Assembly (NCBI GenBank): GCA_964017045.1
Contig: OZ024808.1
Span: forward strand, 893,666 to 957,665
From: Omphiscola glabra
Taxonomy: Eukaryota; Mollusca; Gastropoda; Lymnaeidae
Direction of reading: 5' to 3'
DNA length: 64,000 nucleotides
Made by a program: the position numbers and the translations under genes. Below, piece after piece: positions 10,597-21,378 of this stretch (within the stretch, counting starts at the first letter, position 1; each line of letters begins with the position of its first letter). Below the pieces are notes generated by a model. It had not been told where the DNA came from. It made no database searches and saw only the letters and a list, made by a program, of their open reading frames with translations.

Positions 10597-11583
10597 ACCT
10601 AAAGGCCAAGTGACTCAAAGACCAAGTGACCAAAAGGCCAAGTGACTCAAAGACCAAGTGACTCGAAGACCAAGTGACTCGAAGATCAAGTGACCAAAAG
10701 GCCAAGTGACTCAAAGACCAAGTGACTCGAAGACCAAGTGACCAAAAGGCCAAGTTACTCATAGACCAAGTGACCAAAAGACCAAGTGACTCAAAGGCTA
10801 AGTGACTCAAAGACCAAGTGACTCGAAGACCAAGTGACTCAAAGACCAAGTGACTCGAAGACCAAGTGACCAAAAGGCCAAGTGACTCAAAGACCAAGTG
10901 ACTCGAAGACCAAGTGAGCAAAAGGCCAGTGACTCAAAGACCAAGTGACTCGAAGACCAAGTGACCTAAAGGCCAAGTGACTCAAAGACCAAGTGACCAA
11001 AAGGCCAAGTGACTCAAAGACCAAGTGACTCGAAGACCAAGTGACCAAAAGGCCAAGTGACTCAAAGACCAAGTGACTCGAAGACCAAGTGACCAAAAGG
11101 CCAAGTTACTCATAGACCAAGTGACCAAAAGACCAAATGACTCAAAGGCCAAGTGACCAAAAGGCCAAGTGACTCAAAGACCAAGTGACTCGAAGACCAA
11201 GTGACCAAAAGTCAAGTGACTCAAAGACCAAGTGACTCAAAGACCAAGTGACAAAAAGGCCAAGTGATTTAAAGACCAAGTGACTCAAAGACCAAGTGAC
11301 TCGAAGACCAAGTGACTCGAAGACCAAGTGAGCAAAAGGCCAAGTGACTCAAAGACCAAGTGACTCGAAGACCAAGTGAGCAAAAGGCCAAGTGACTCAA
11401 AGACCAAGTGACTCGAAGACCAAGTGACCAAAAAGCCAAGTGACTCAAAGATCAAGTGACCAAAAGGCCAAGTGACTCGAAGACCAAGTGACCAAAAGGC
11501 CAAGTGACTCAAAGACCAAGTGACCAAAAGGCCAAGTGATTTAAAGACCAAGTGACTCAAAGACCAAGTGACTCGAAGACCAA
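10565..11583. repeat. 16-bp minisatellite array, about 64 copies
   Basis: Unit AAGTGACTCAAAGACC with three main variants (CTCAAAG, CTCGAAG, CCAAAAG) arranged in short mixed runs. Starts inside the right arm of the inverted repeat and extends about 1 kb. Minus-strand open frames (SHLVFESLGL periods) are a by-product. Confidence 0.95.
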
Positions 11584-11825
11584 GTATTTACCTTGCAGGC
11601 CAAGTATTTACTCTGCAGGCCAAGTGTGGCCATTGACCGGTTTATGCCACCAATAAAATCAGTTGATTCAGGTACACGTTGATAATTATTGTACATTTAA
11701 GTACACTAAAGTACACACTTGTATTTACTCTGCAGGCCAAGTGTGACCATTGGCCTTCTGACGCCCACACTTGTATTTACTCTGCTAGCCATGTGTGGCC
11801 ATTGGCCTTCTGATGGCCACACTTG

Positions 11826-12330
11826 TTCTTTTGGTCAAAATTGCACTCAAAACACATCTCTTTAAACTCTACTACCCCGACTAATTCCCCACATCTAACC
11901 GATAAACGCTGCTGCTGGCTGCCGTCCACGGCTTGACATGTAAAAGTTCTAGGGTGGGTGGGGTCAGGGCCGGCCTTAGGCCACTGCAACCTATGCGGCC
12001 GCAATGGGCCCCGCACTTTCATAGGCCACGCCGCGAATTTATTTTCTAATACAAAATCTTAATTTTCACTTATTATCCTTATCCTCTACCCAGAATGGGC
12101 CCCGCGCAATCAGTTTCGCGTAGGGCCCCCTCATTTGTTAGGGTCGGCCCTGGGTGGGGTGAATATGCATTAGTTTTTGTTTTGTCTCTATACAGCTGAT
12201 CTTTATTACATAAATGTATTTTATTTTATTGTCACGATTAAGTCTCTTTTTCAAATATGTTTATGTACAGCGCGGTGAGCCCAGCCCTAGGCTGGGGTAC
12301 CGTGCTATTTAAGACAACTAATAATAATAA
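11826..12330 (+). mobile_element. 5'-truncated non-LTR retrotransposon tail (second LINE)
   Basis: Begins with the last codons of an ORF (frame at 11831: LVKIALKTHLFKLYYPD, stop TAA 11882-11884), a common end of CR1/L2-type ORF2 proteins. The 3' UTR ends with ACAGCGCGGTGAGCCCAGCC...GCTATTTAAGAC and a (TAA)n tail near 12317-12331. Inserted into the 52-bp repeat and itself interrupted by a hAT MITE. Too short to function. Confidence 0.8.
11965..12152. mobile_element. hAT-type MITE with perfect 8-bp target duplication
   Basis: 188 bp, beginning CAGGGCCGGCCTTAGGCC and ending GGGTCGGCCCTG. It is flanked by GGTGGGGT at 11957-11964 and 12153-12160, an exact 8-bp duplication as made by hAT transposases. 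No coding capacity. It sits in the 3' UTR of the LINE, so it inserted after it. Confidence 0.9.
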
Positions 12331-12493
12331 TTTACTCTGCTGGCTGCATTTGGCCATTTGCCTTCTGATGGCCTAACTTTTATTTACTATGCTGGCCACG
12401 TGTTGCCATTGGCCGTTGGACTGCCCACGGCTGCTCCATTTGTTCTTTATAACTTCAAAATCCACGACCACTTATTTCAACTTATTCTTCAGT

Positions 12494-12596
12494 ATCTATG
12501 CCTTCTCACAGAACTCGGCTGAATGTGTTTAGTCCATGGCAACATCTATGCCTTCTCACAGAACTCGGCTGAATGTATTTAGTCCATGGCAACATC
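12494..12596. repeat. 50-bp tandem duplication
   Basis: Two copies starting at 12494 and 12544, core CCTTCTCACAGAACTCGGCT, differing at one or two bases. Confidence 0.9.
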
Positions 12597-12689
12597 TGGT
12601 CTATGACATATGAGGGCTCAGACACCTATATATAGTGTGTATCTAATGTGTGCCATCAGATGTGTAAGAACCTTTACCAACAAATGTAT

Positions 12690-12870
12690 ACAGACTTTAC
12701 AATCAAACGAGTACATACTTTAGCATAAATGTACATAAATTTAATATAAAAATGTGTACATATTAATGCTAAAGAGTGTACACATTTTTGCTGAAGTATG
12801 TACATATTTATGCTAAAGTATGTACATATTTATGCCTAATAGTGTACATATTAATGCTTAAGTGTGTACA
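12690..12870. repeat. Degenerate AT-rich repeat
   Basis: About seven diverged copies of a 22-28 bp unit around GTACATATTTATGCTAAAG, a few of them in inverted orientation. An old or fast-diverging array. Confidence 0.7.
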
Positions 12871-13001
12871 GAGACAGCCCAGAACCCAGATACAGCAAAG
12901 TGCCATGAGATAACCTAAAAGGTCATCATTGACTAAATATTGGTCATCTGTGAAAATTGACCACATAACAATATCAGCGGGAGGTGTAAACGCAAAATAA
13001 A

Positions 13002-14681
13002 GTTAGTGGGAGCCAAATCATATTAGTGGGAGCCAAATCATATTAGTGGGAGCCAAGTCATATTAGTGGGAGACAAATCATATTAGTGGGAGCCAAATCA
13101 TATTAGTGGGAGCCAAATCATATTAGTGGGAGCCAAATCATATTAGTGGGAGCCAAATCATATTAGTGGGAGCCAAATCATATTAGTGGGAGCCAAATCA
13201 TATTAGTGGGAGCCAAATCATATTAGTGGGAGCCAAATCATATTAGTGGGAGCCAAATCATATTAGTGGGAGCCAAATCATATTAGTGGGAGCCAAATCA
13301 TATTAGTGGGAGCCAAATCATATTAGTGGGAGCCAAATCATATTAGTGGGAGCCAAATCATATTAGTGGGAGCCAAATCATATTAGTGGGAGCCAAATCA
13401 TATTAGTGGGAGCCAAATCATATTAGTGGGAGCCAAAACGTATTAGTGGGAGCCAAATCATATTAGTGGGAGCCAAGTCATATTAGTGGGAGCCAAATAA
13501 TATTAGTGGTAGCCAAATAATATTAGTGGTAGCCAAATAATATTAGTGGTAGCCTTATAAAGTTAGTGGTAGTGCAAATAATATTAGTGGTAGCCAAATA
13601 ATATTAGTGGTAGCCAAATAATATTAGTGATAGCCTTATAAAGTTAGTGGTAGTGCAAATAATATTAGTGGTAGCCAAATCATATTAGTGGGAGCCAAAT
13701 CATATTAGTGGGAGCCAAATCATATTAGTGGGAGCCAAAACGTATAAGTGGTAGCCAAATAAAGTTAGTGCTAGCCAAAAAAAATTTGTGGTAGCCAAAT
13801 AATATTAGTGGTAGCCTTATAAAGTTAGTGGTAGTGCAAATAATATTAGTGGTAGCCAAATAATATTAGTGGTAGCCAAATAATATTAGTGGTAGCCAAA
13901 TAATATTATTGGTAGCCAAATAATATTAGTGGTAGCCAAATAATATTAGTGGTAGCCAAATAATATTAGTGGTAGCCAAATAATATTAGTGGTAGCCTTA
14001 TAAAGTTAGTGGTAGTGCAAATAATATTAGTGGTAGCCAAATAATATTAGTGGTAGCCAAATAATATTAGTGGTAGCCTTATAAAGTTAGTGGTAGTGCA
14101 AATAATATTAGTGGTAGCCAAATAATATTAGTGGTAGCCAAATAATAATAGTGGTAGCCAAATAATATTAGTGGTAGCCAAATAATATTAGTGGTAGCCA
14201 AATAATATTAGTGGTAGCCAAATAATATTAGTGGTAGCCTTATAAAGTTAGTGGTAGTGCAAATAATATTAGTGGTAGCCAAATAATATTAGTGGTAGCC
14301 TTATAAAGTTAGTGGTAGTGCAAATAATATTAGTGTTAGCCAAATAATATTAGTGGTAGCCAAATAATATTAGTGGTAGCCTTATAAAGTTAGTGGTAGT
14401 GCAAATAATATTAGTGGTAGCCAAATAATATTAGTGGTAGCCAAATAATATTAGTGGTAGCCAAATAATATTAGTGGTAGCCAAATAATATTAGTGGTAG
14501 CCAAATAATATTAGTGGTAGCCAAGTAATATTAGTGGTAGCCAAATAATATTAGTGGTAGCCAAATAATATTAGTGGTAGCCAAATAATATTAGTGGTAG
14601 CCAAATAATATTAGTGGTAGCCAAATAATATTAGTGGTAGCCAAATAATATTAGTGGTAGCCAAATAAATATAATGGTTGC
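13002..14681. repeat. 20-bp satellite-like array with two subfamilies
   Basis: About 83 copies. The left third (to about 13500) is TATTAGTGGGAGCCAAATCA, highly homogeneous. The rest is TATTAGTGGTAGCCAAATAA, with a recurrent variant pair (CCTTATAAAGTTAGTGGTAG then TGCAAATAA) near 13553, 13632, 13813, 13995, 14076, 14237, 14299 and 14378. A short island of the left type reappears at 13675-13745. No open frame of note on either strand. Confidence 0.96.
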
Positions 14682-14689
14682 CAAATATT

Positions 14690-14830
14690 TTCAATTCAAG
14701 ATCTAGTACACATACATACTTGTAGTGGCCCCACTTTCAATGCAAAATTTATTACACATACATATTTGTTGTGGCTGTACTTTAATTTCAGACTTAGTAC
14801 ACTTGCATTCTTGTTGTGTCCGACTTATGG
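14690..14830. repeat. Degenerate ~60-bp repeat, 2-3 copies
   Basis: Diverged copies sharing TTAGTACACATACATACTTG and a G-rich TGTGGC segment. Confidence 0.6.
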
Positions 14831-15295
14831 CGTACGTTCAATGTAACTGATGTATTTTCACTTACGAAACCCCACAAAAAAATTATTTTAAAAAAATATC
14901 CCATACAAAAAACCCATCAAGTGACCAATGGATTCCCCAAAATCTCCAGGTACGCCGCTGATTATTTAAAAAAAACAGCTTAACCCAAGTAGGCCAAGAT
15001 GGCCGGCTTGGCTTAACGAGACCAAATCGAGTCCCCAATTTTTCTCATCGCTAATCGAATACCTCTAAGAGCGTGAGTCACTTCTAGGAGATGCTGCACT
15101 TATCGGGTTTCTGATGACTGTCCAATGGGCTCCTACTTGATGAGTGATCATGGCCGACAAGACGGAGAGTTTCTGACGATTCCGCCTCTTAGTTGGAGTG
15201 TGCGATCCTGATTTCAGTCAATGACTCCAGCCACGGAGTCGGAACTTATTAGATGATAACGTCAAACACGACAATAACTAAAGAGTCGTAATATA
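14831..15295. other. Unique stretch
   Basis: No gene or RNA recognised. Contains a short ATGGCCGGCTTGGC palindrome-like patch near 15000. Nothing supports an exon. Confidence 0.4.
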
Positions 15296-15728
15296 AGCAG
15301 TAATGCGGTAATTTAAGTAGGACATATCAGAGACAGTAATTTAAGCTGACCATAACAGAGATGTCATACAGTAATTTAAGCTGACCATAACCGAGACGTC
15401 ATACTGTAACTTAAATGGGTGATAAAAGAGACGTCATACAGAAATTTAAGCAGATTATAAAAGAGACGTCAATCAGTAATTTAAGCTGATCTTAACAGAG
15501 ACGTCATACAGTAATTTAAGCAGATTATAACAGAGACGTCAAACAGTCATTTAAGCAGATTATAACAGAGACGTCATACAGTAATTTAAGCTGATCATAA
15601 CAGAGACATCATACAGTAATTTAAGTAGGTGATAGAAGGGACGTCATACAGTAATTTAAGCAGATTATAACAGAGACGTAATACAGTAATTTAAGCTGAT
15701 CATAACAGAGACGTCATACAGTAATGTA
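15296..15728. repeat. 35-bp tandem array, about 12 copies
   Basis: Core GAGACGTCATACAGTAATTT followed by AAGCTGATCATAACA or AAGCAGATTATAACA. Two variants alternate irregularly. Each copy carries GACGTCAT, close to the CRE octamer. Confidence 0.94.
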
Positions 15729-15950
15729 AGAAGGTTTGAACATCTTACTCCATTTCTCAACATTTGTTTTCCCATAAACTGTATAGTGTTCAAAAATTGA
15801 TTAGAATTTCTACTTTGAATACAGTGAAAAAGTTGTACCAACAATAAAGAGAAACTACATAAAAACATGAATAGAATTGAAACAGAAATTAAAACATAAA
15901 TTGTTGATAGTTTTGTTGATGTCCTTTCAATGTTAAGTGTATCAGGGATT
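15729..15950. other. Unique spacer
   Basis: AT-rich; a 111-codon minus-strand frame spans it (hydrophobic middle, then repeat-encoded RITDV copies) but shows no family resemblance I can name. Confidence 0.3.
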
Positions 15951-16013
15951 CTCACGTCAGTGATTCTCACGTCAGTGATTCTCACGTCAGTGATTCTCAC
16001 ATCAGTGATTCTC
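15951..16013. repeat. 15-bp tandem repeat, 4-5 copies
   Basis: Unit GTGATTCTCACGTCA, nearly perfect. Confidence 0.9.
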
Positions 16014-16333
16014 AGAGTTGTCGGTGCTAAGTCCCGAGAAAAGCTAATCGCTAGAAGCTATTATCATTATACAATCATTTTTTGGACAGAGCCATCCCTT
16101 TTACATCTCTTTTACAATTGTTGAGGATCCACATCTGGCGAGAGAATGGGGGTGGGGGCGTGGGGTAGGCGTGTGAACCACCACTTTGAAGCGCCCTGTT
16201 CTAAATCACTTTCACATGTTGATAATTTTTTGAGCCGCATTTTCGTGGTGAGATTATTCTTAAAATCTCGCGGCCGATCAAGGTTAGTTTCTGTCTGTCC
16301 TACAGGGATGGACTCGAGACTCAGCGGACCATT
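16014..16333. other. Unique spacer
   Basis: No gene recognised; G-rich patch near 16146-16170. Open frames here run on into the 13-bp array and are not convincing. Confidence 0.35.
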
Positions 16334-16615
16334 GGGCATAGGGCACGGGGCATAGGGCATGGTGCATAGGGTATTGGGCGCGGGACATAGGGCATGGTGC
16401 ATAGGGCACGGGACATAGGGCATGGTGCATAGGGCATGGTGCATAGGGCATGGTGCAAAGGGCATAGGGCACGGGACATAGGGCATGATGCATAGGGCAT
16501 GTGCATAGGGCATATTGCATGGGGCATGGTGCATAGGGCATGGGACATAAGGCATGGTGCATAGGGCATGGTGCATAAGGCACGGGGCATAGGGCACAGT
16601 ACATGTTACATGCCA
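16334..16615. repeat. 13-bp tandem array, about 21 copies
   Basis: Units GGCATGGTGCATA and GGCACGGGACATA alternate, giving a 26-bp dimer. All minus-strand frames are open as MPYAPCPMHHALC periods; not a gene. Confidence 0.93.
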
Positions 16616-16689
16616 CATAGTACATAGTACAGGCAAGTAGTTTTCTGTGGATTGAGTGGTGACTGCATGGAAAATTTGAGTCACGTGAC

Positions 16690-16825
16690 TCCGATAGCAT
16701 GTGAGCTACGTGACTTTGATAGACTCCCACTGAAGTAGGCATGTGAGTTAGGTGACTCTGATAGACTCCCACTGAAGTAGGCATGTGAGTTACGTGACTT
16801 TGATAGACTCCCACTGAAGTTGACG
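16690..16825. repeat. 42-53-bp tandem repeat, 3 copies
   Basis: Core TAGACTCCCACTGAAGTAGG with a TGTGAGTTACGTGACT end. Confidence 0.88.
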
Positions 16826-17404
16826 ACCGTGTTTTTTGAATACCAATGATATCAGTGAGAAACAAAGCCACCCAAAAAAATGTCATCTGTGTCCAGAACC
16901 CGAGACTACCACTTAATCCTGTTATGGAAACCAAATATGCTTTGCATTTCTTAACACACACATTGTAATTGTCTGCAGCAGTGAAACGAGCTCAACCCTG
17001 TGCCATGAAAATACAGTTTTACCCTCCCCCGCACTTTTCCATTTTTAACCCCTACCCTCTCCTGGTGCCGTAACGACCAAACTGATCCACGCCATGCATG
17101 TCACGTGGTATCATTTATTCTCTGTAACACTCACTTTTTACAAAAGTCTCCTTGACTGCGAGCCTGGCCATTCTTCTCTGTTTTCCCGCGGTCTTTGAAG
17201 TGCGGGACATTTTTTAATATACAAGACGATAATCTCTGCAGGTTGTCTACTCAATGTAATGACACACAACAACGGGAGGTGATTGCGTACAAATTAGCCT
17301 AATGCAATGTGAAAGGGGGGCGCATGGATTAGGGTTGTGTGGCGTCGTGGAATGTGGATATAGAGAAGGGCGCTGATGATGTGGTTGTAGAGGGGGTGTA
17401 GGCA
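16826..17404. other. Unique stretch
   Basis: No gene recognised. Pyrimidine-rich patch near 17020-17070. Confidence 0.35.
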
Positions 17405-17560
17405 GTGGCGAAGCTTGGGTTACTGCCACCTGGGGTGCGCCAAGATTTGTGCCGTCTCCTTCCACGAAAAAAACTTGCAGTTGGTCGACAATGCCGCCCC
17501 TCAATGTAAAGAAAAAAAGTGACCCATGGGGTGGACCGCCTTTTCTGCCCCCTCCGTGAT
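17405..17560. mobile_element. Probable DNA-transposon/MITE fragment
   Basis: The stretch AGGCAGTGGCGAAGCTTGGG through CCGCCCCTCAATGTAAAG has the flavour of dispersed invertebrate MITEs (alternating GGTGCGCC and CCGCCCC blocks). No terminal repeats or target duplication could be set, so this is a family-resemblance call only. Confidence 0.35.
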
Positions 17561-17599
17561 TGTGTGCAGGGGTTGGAAGTAGTTTGTGTGTAGAGGTTG

Positions 17600-18228
17600 T
17601 ATGATGTGATGGGGGTGTGGCTAAGGTGGGGTGTGGTGCAAAGGCTGGATGATGGGTTTGTGGTGCAATGGCTGGAGGATGGGGTGTGGTGCAATGGCTG
17701 GATGATGGGGTTGTGGTGCAAAGGCTGGATGATGGGTTTGTGGTGCAATGGCTGCATGATGGGTTTGTGGTGCAATGGCTGCATGATGGGTTTGTGGTGC
17801 AATGGCTGGATGATGGGGTTGTGGTGCAATGGCTGGATGATGGGTTTGTGGTGCAATGGCTGGATGATGGGGTTGTGGTGCAATGGCTGGATGATGGGGT
17901 TGTGGTGCAATGGCTGGATGATGGGGTTGTGGTGCAATGGCTGGATGATGGGGTTGTGGTGCAATGGCTGGATGATGGGGTTGTGGTGCAATGGATGCAT
18001 GATGGGGTTGTGGTGCAATGGCTGCATGATGGGGTTGTGGTGCAATGGCTGGATGATGGGGTTGTGGTGCAATGGATGCATGATGGGGTTGTGATGCAAT
18101 GGATGCATGATGGGTTTGTGGTGCAATGGATGCATGATGGGTTTGTGGTGCAATGGCTGCATGATGGGTTTGTGGTGCAATGGATGCATGATGGGGTTGT
18201 GGTGCAAGGGCTGCATGATGGGTTCAGA
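17600..18228. repeat. 27-bp minisatellite, about 23 copies
   Basis: Core GGGGTTGTGGTGCAATGGCT plus GGATGAT or GCATGAT. Variation GGGGTT/GGGTTT and GCTGGA/GATGCA is scattered. G-rich on the plus strand. All three minus frames and two plus frames are open; these are repeat artefacts. Confidence 0.96.
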
Positions 18229-18489
18229 TGTGCACACGAGAACTCTCTAGGACTCGACAAAGAACAGATGGTAGAGAGCAGGGATTCTCAAAGTTTAGAA
18301 ATATCTCACCAGTTCAATATTTCATTCACATGTTTGTACACTTAAAATAATATGTTGTAATTGGTACTGGACACCTGTACATGTTTTTACCACACTACTG
18401 TGTACAACTTTGAACAACGTAATGTACAGATATTGCAACCTTGAGCACAATATAAAAATCTCCATTAATACGATCACCACTTTATGCTA
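18229..18489. other. Unique spacer
   Basis: Contains a GGGATTCTCAAAGTTTAG near 18281 that resembles a decayed hAT terminus; nothing else recognised. Confidence 0.3.
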
Positions 18490-18672
18490 CTACTGGGGTC
18501 ACCCCAGAATGCCCATGTTGGGGTCACCACATTACGTCCCCAGTCGGATCACCCCAATACGTCCCTAGTAGGATCCCCCTAATACGCCCCTAGTCGGATC
18601 ACCCGATACGCCCCTAGTCGGATCACCCTAGTACGCCCCTAGTCGGATCACCCCAATACGCCCCTAGTCGGA
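18490..18672. repeat. 25-bp tandem repeat, about 7 copies
   Basis: Core CCCCTAGTCGGATCACCCCA followed by ATACG. Confidence 0.9.
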
Positions 18673-18736
18673 AATCTGTATGTTTATTTTGCAAATTATA
18701 CACTCTCATTCGTATACACATAATTATATTTGTGCT

Positions 18737-19074
18737 AGTAAGACAAAGATACCGATAGAAAGACAATCAAAGATACAATAGAAAGACAAACATAGATACC
18801 AATAGAAAGACAATCAAAGATACCAATAGAAAGACAATCAAAGATACCAATAGAAAGATAATCAAAGATATAAATAAAAAGACAATCATAGATACCAATA
18901 GAAAGACAATCATAGATACCAATAGAAAGACAATTATAAATACCAATAAAAAGACAATCATAGATACCAATAGAAAGACAATCATAGATACCAATAGAAA
19001 GACAATCAAAGATATCAAAAGAAAGACAATCAAAGATATCAAAAGAAAGACAATCAAAGATATCAAAAGAAAGT
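18737..19074. repeat. 24-bp minisatellite, about 14 copies
   Basis: Core GAAAGACAATCAAAGATACC plus AATA. Purine-rich on the plus strand; the minus-strand VFLLVSMI-type hydrophobic frame is a by-product of the 24-bp unit. Confidence 0.94.
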
Positions 19075-19146
19075 CAGTTGTCTCTGTGTTACCATTTACA
19101 GCAGACAGACGACTGTATACAATACACTGTACATAATACACCGCAC

Positions 19147-19222
19147 AGTAAAGCCACATACGCATATATCACAGTAAAGCCACATACGCATATATCACAG
19201 TGAAGCCACATTCGCAAATAAG
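19147..19222. repeat. 26-bp tandem repeat, 3 copies
   Basis: Core AGTAAAGCCACATACGCATA; third copy diverged. Confidence 0.88.
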
Positions 19223-19557
19223 GTAAGGATATAGTTAATTTTCTGGTGTATCAATTTTCCATGCACTAATGTCTTTAAAGCAAATTTTCAGTGGAAGTGT
19301 TTGGTTATCAAAAAAAAATTAGTCTTTTATAAAGTCCCAAGGTCCCAAACAGTACGGATAATCGACGTTCTACTACATAAGTTATACTTCTGCTTTCTCT
19401 TAACGTATATGAACTAATCTTAGTCTCATGCAGCCCCATTCCCCACCCTATTGTCTCCCAACATCTCGGGTAAAACCCAGTTATCAAACAACAAACACAG
19501 CACAATAAACACAGCTTGATAGTTATGGGATAACTCTGCAGCTGGCCAACAATGCAT
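19223..19557. other. Unique stretch
   Basis: No gene or element recognised. Confidence 0.35.
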
Positions 19558-19645
19558 TGTCTCCCCTCATGTTTCTGGGGGGTGCATGTTGGTGCTTCCC
19601 TCCCCTCGTGTTTCTGGAGGGTGCATGTTGGTGCTCCCCCCCCCC
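19558..19645. repeat. About 39-bp tandem duplication
   Basis: Two copies of GGGTGCATGTTGGTGCT with a CCCCTCATGTTTCTGG lead; ends in a C run at 19637-19647. Confidence 0.82.
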
Positions 19646-19744
19646 CCTTTACAAGTGGTGAGAGACTCCGTGCTCCTGACACAAGAACGTGATTGTAATT
19701 GTCTCAGGCGTGACGGGAAATACAAGAACACGGTCATTGTCCAG

Positions 19745-20130
19745 GCGAGGACATAGGTGTGTGGGGCATATGACATAGGTGTGTGGGGCATATGACATAG
19801 GGGTTTGTGGTATATGACATAGGGTGTGGGGCATATGACATTGGGGTGTGGGGCATATGACATTGGGGTGTGGGGCATATGCCATTGGGGTGTGGGGCAT
19901 ATGACGTTGGGCTGTGGGGCATATGACATAGGGGTGTGGGGTGTATGACATAGGGGTGTGGGGCATATGACGTAGGGGTGTTGGGGCATATGACATAGGG
20001 GTGTGGGGGCATATGAAATAGGGGTGTGGGGCATATGACATAGGGACGTGGGGCATTTGCCACATATGGGGAGGCATGTGATATTAGAGGGGGAGGCATG
20101 TGTCATAGGAGGGTGTGGGGGCATATGATA
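19745..20130. repeat. 22-bp minisatellite, about 17 copies
   Basis: Core CATATGACATAGGGGTGTGG. Each unit carries two G runs on the plus strand. Minus frames are open (ICPTPLCHMPHTPMSYAP periods). Confidence 0.94.
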
Positions 20131-20327
20131 CAACCTAAGTATGATAAAGTCAACCAAAGACTTTGGTATCTTAAAAGATTACAATATTTCGGCGTAAAGA
20201 AACAAGTTAACGTAGGCAGTGCAACAATTGGAAGCCTACTAAACCTCAGTATTACCTGCTGATGTGGGAATTCATCGTCTGACATCAAACATCGATTAGA
20301 GACTTCTCAAGAAAGCTGGTAACATCG
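20131..20327. other. Unique spacer
   Basis: Nothing recognised. Confidence 0.3.
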
Positions 20328-20540
20328 CACGAACCAAACATGATCCACTCATCGCACGAACCAAACATGATCCACTTATCCCACGAACCAAACATGCTTC
20401 ACTCATCACACGAACCAAACATGATCCACTTATCCCACGAACCAAACATGATCCACTTATCCCACGAACCAAACATGATCCACTTATCCCACGAACCAAA
20501 CATGATCCACTTATCCCACGAACCAAACATGCTTCACTTG
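20328..20540. repeat. 27-bp tandem repeat, 8 copies
   Basis: Core CACGAACCAAACATGATCCA plus CTTATCC. The HEPNMIHLS frame on plus is a by-product. Confidence 0.94.
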
Positions 20541-20617
20541 AACTATTTCAAGAAGAATGATGGTGTAAAACTAAACACATGTAGATGATACACCCCACCC
20601 TCTGTATCTGTTAACAT

Positions 20618-21378
20618 GGAATAGTAGATAGTAACAAATGGAACAGTACATAGCAGAGTCGTAGCTAGAGTGTTTGGCGCCCGGGGACAAGATTCATATT
20701 AAAGAGCCTCCCATACTTTTTCAACCCTCAAATCCATTATTTTAATTAATAAAATAATATTACAGCGCATTTTGGCGCCCCTAACTAGTCTGGAAACCAG
20801 GGACATATGTCCCCCCCTGTGCCCCCCCTTAGCTACGCCTCTAGTAGACAGTAATGTGGAATAGTATATAGTAACATTTGGAATAGTAGATAGTAACATG
20901 AGGTGAGAATAGTAGAAAGTAATGTGAAGTTGTAGAAAGTAATGTGGAATAGAAGATAGTAATGGGGAATAGTAGATAGTAATGGGGAATAGTAGATAGT
21001 AATGGGGAATAGTAGATAGTAATGGGGAATAGTAGATAGTAATGGGGAATAGTAGATAGTAATGGGGAATAGTAGATTGTAATGGGGAATAGTAAATAGT
21101 AATGGGGAATAGTAGATAGTAATGGGGAATAGTAGATAGTAATGGGGAATAGTAGATAGTAATGGGGAATAGTAGATAGTAATGGGGAATAGTAGATAGT
21201 AATGGGGAATAGTAGATAGTAATGGGGAATAGTAGATAGTAATGGGGAATAGTAGATAGTAATGGGGAATTGTAGATAGTAATGGGGAATAGTAGATAGT
21301 AATGGGGAATTGTAGATAGTAATGGGGAATTGTAGATAGTAATGGGGAATAGTAGATAGTAACATATGGCATAGTTGG
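20618..21378. repeat. 20-bp array split by a mobile element
   Basis: Unit AATGGGGAATAGTAGATAGT. Diverged copies at 20618-20654 and 20843-20945, then about 21 nearly identical copies to 21378. The TIR element at 20655-20842 interrupts the diverged left edge. Confidence 0.95.
20655..20842. mobile_element. MITE-like TIR element inside array
   Basis: Begins AGAGTCGTAGCTAGAGTG and ends CTTAGCTACGCCTCT, giving a roughly 14-bp terminal inverted repeat of the form AGAGKCGTAGCTAR. Internal GGCGCCCGGGGACAAG and TTTTGGCGCCCCTAAC segments are also partly inverted. 188 bp, no coding. Target duplication cannot be read because both flanks are repeat units. Confidence 0.75.

Larger units (their letters stand above)
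11584..12440. repeat. 52-bp repeat array interrupted by a LINE
   Basis: Core TATTTACTCTGCAGGCCAAG then TGTGGCCATTGGCCTTCTGA. Copies occur at 11584-11825 and resume at 12330-12440, continuous in phase on either side of the LINE fragment (ends CACTTGT, resumes TTTACTCTGC). A diverged unrelated stretch lies at 11640-11715. Confidence 0.8.

Noticed and set aside
17247..18260. 337- and 302-codon minus-strand frames
   Set aside because: They are 9-residue periods (CTTTPSCIH, LHHNPIMHP) from the 27-bp repeat, with the opposite strand open too.
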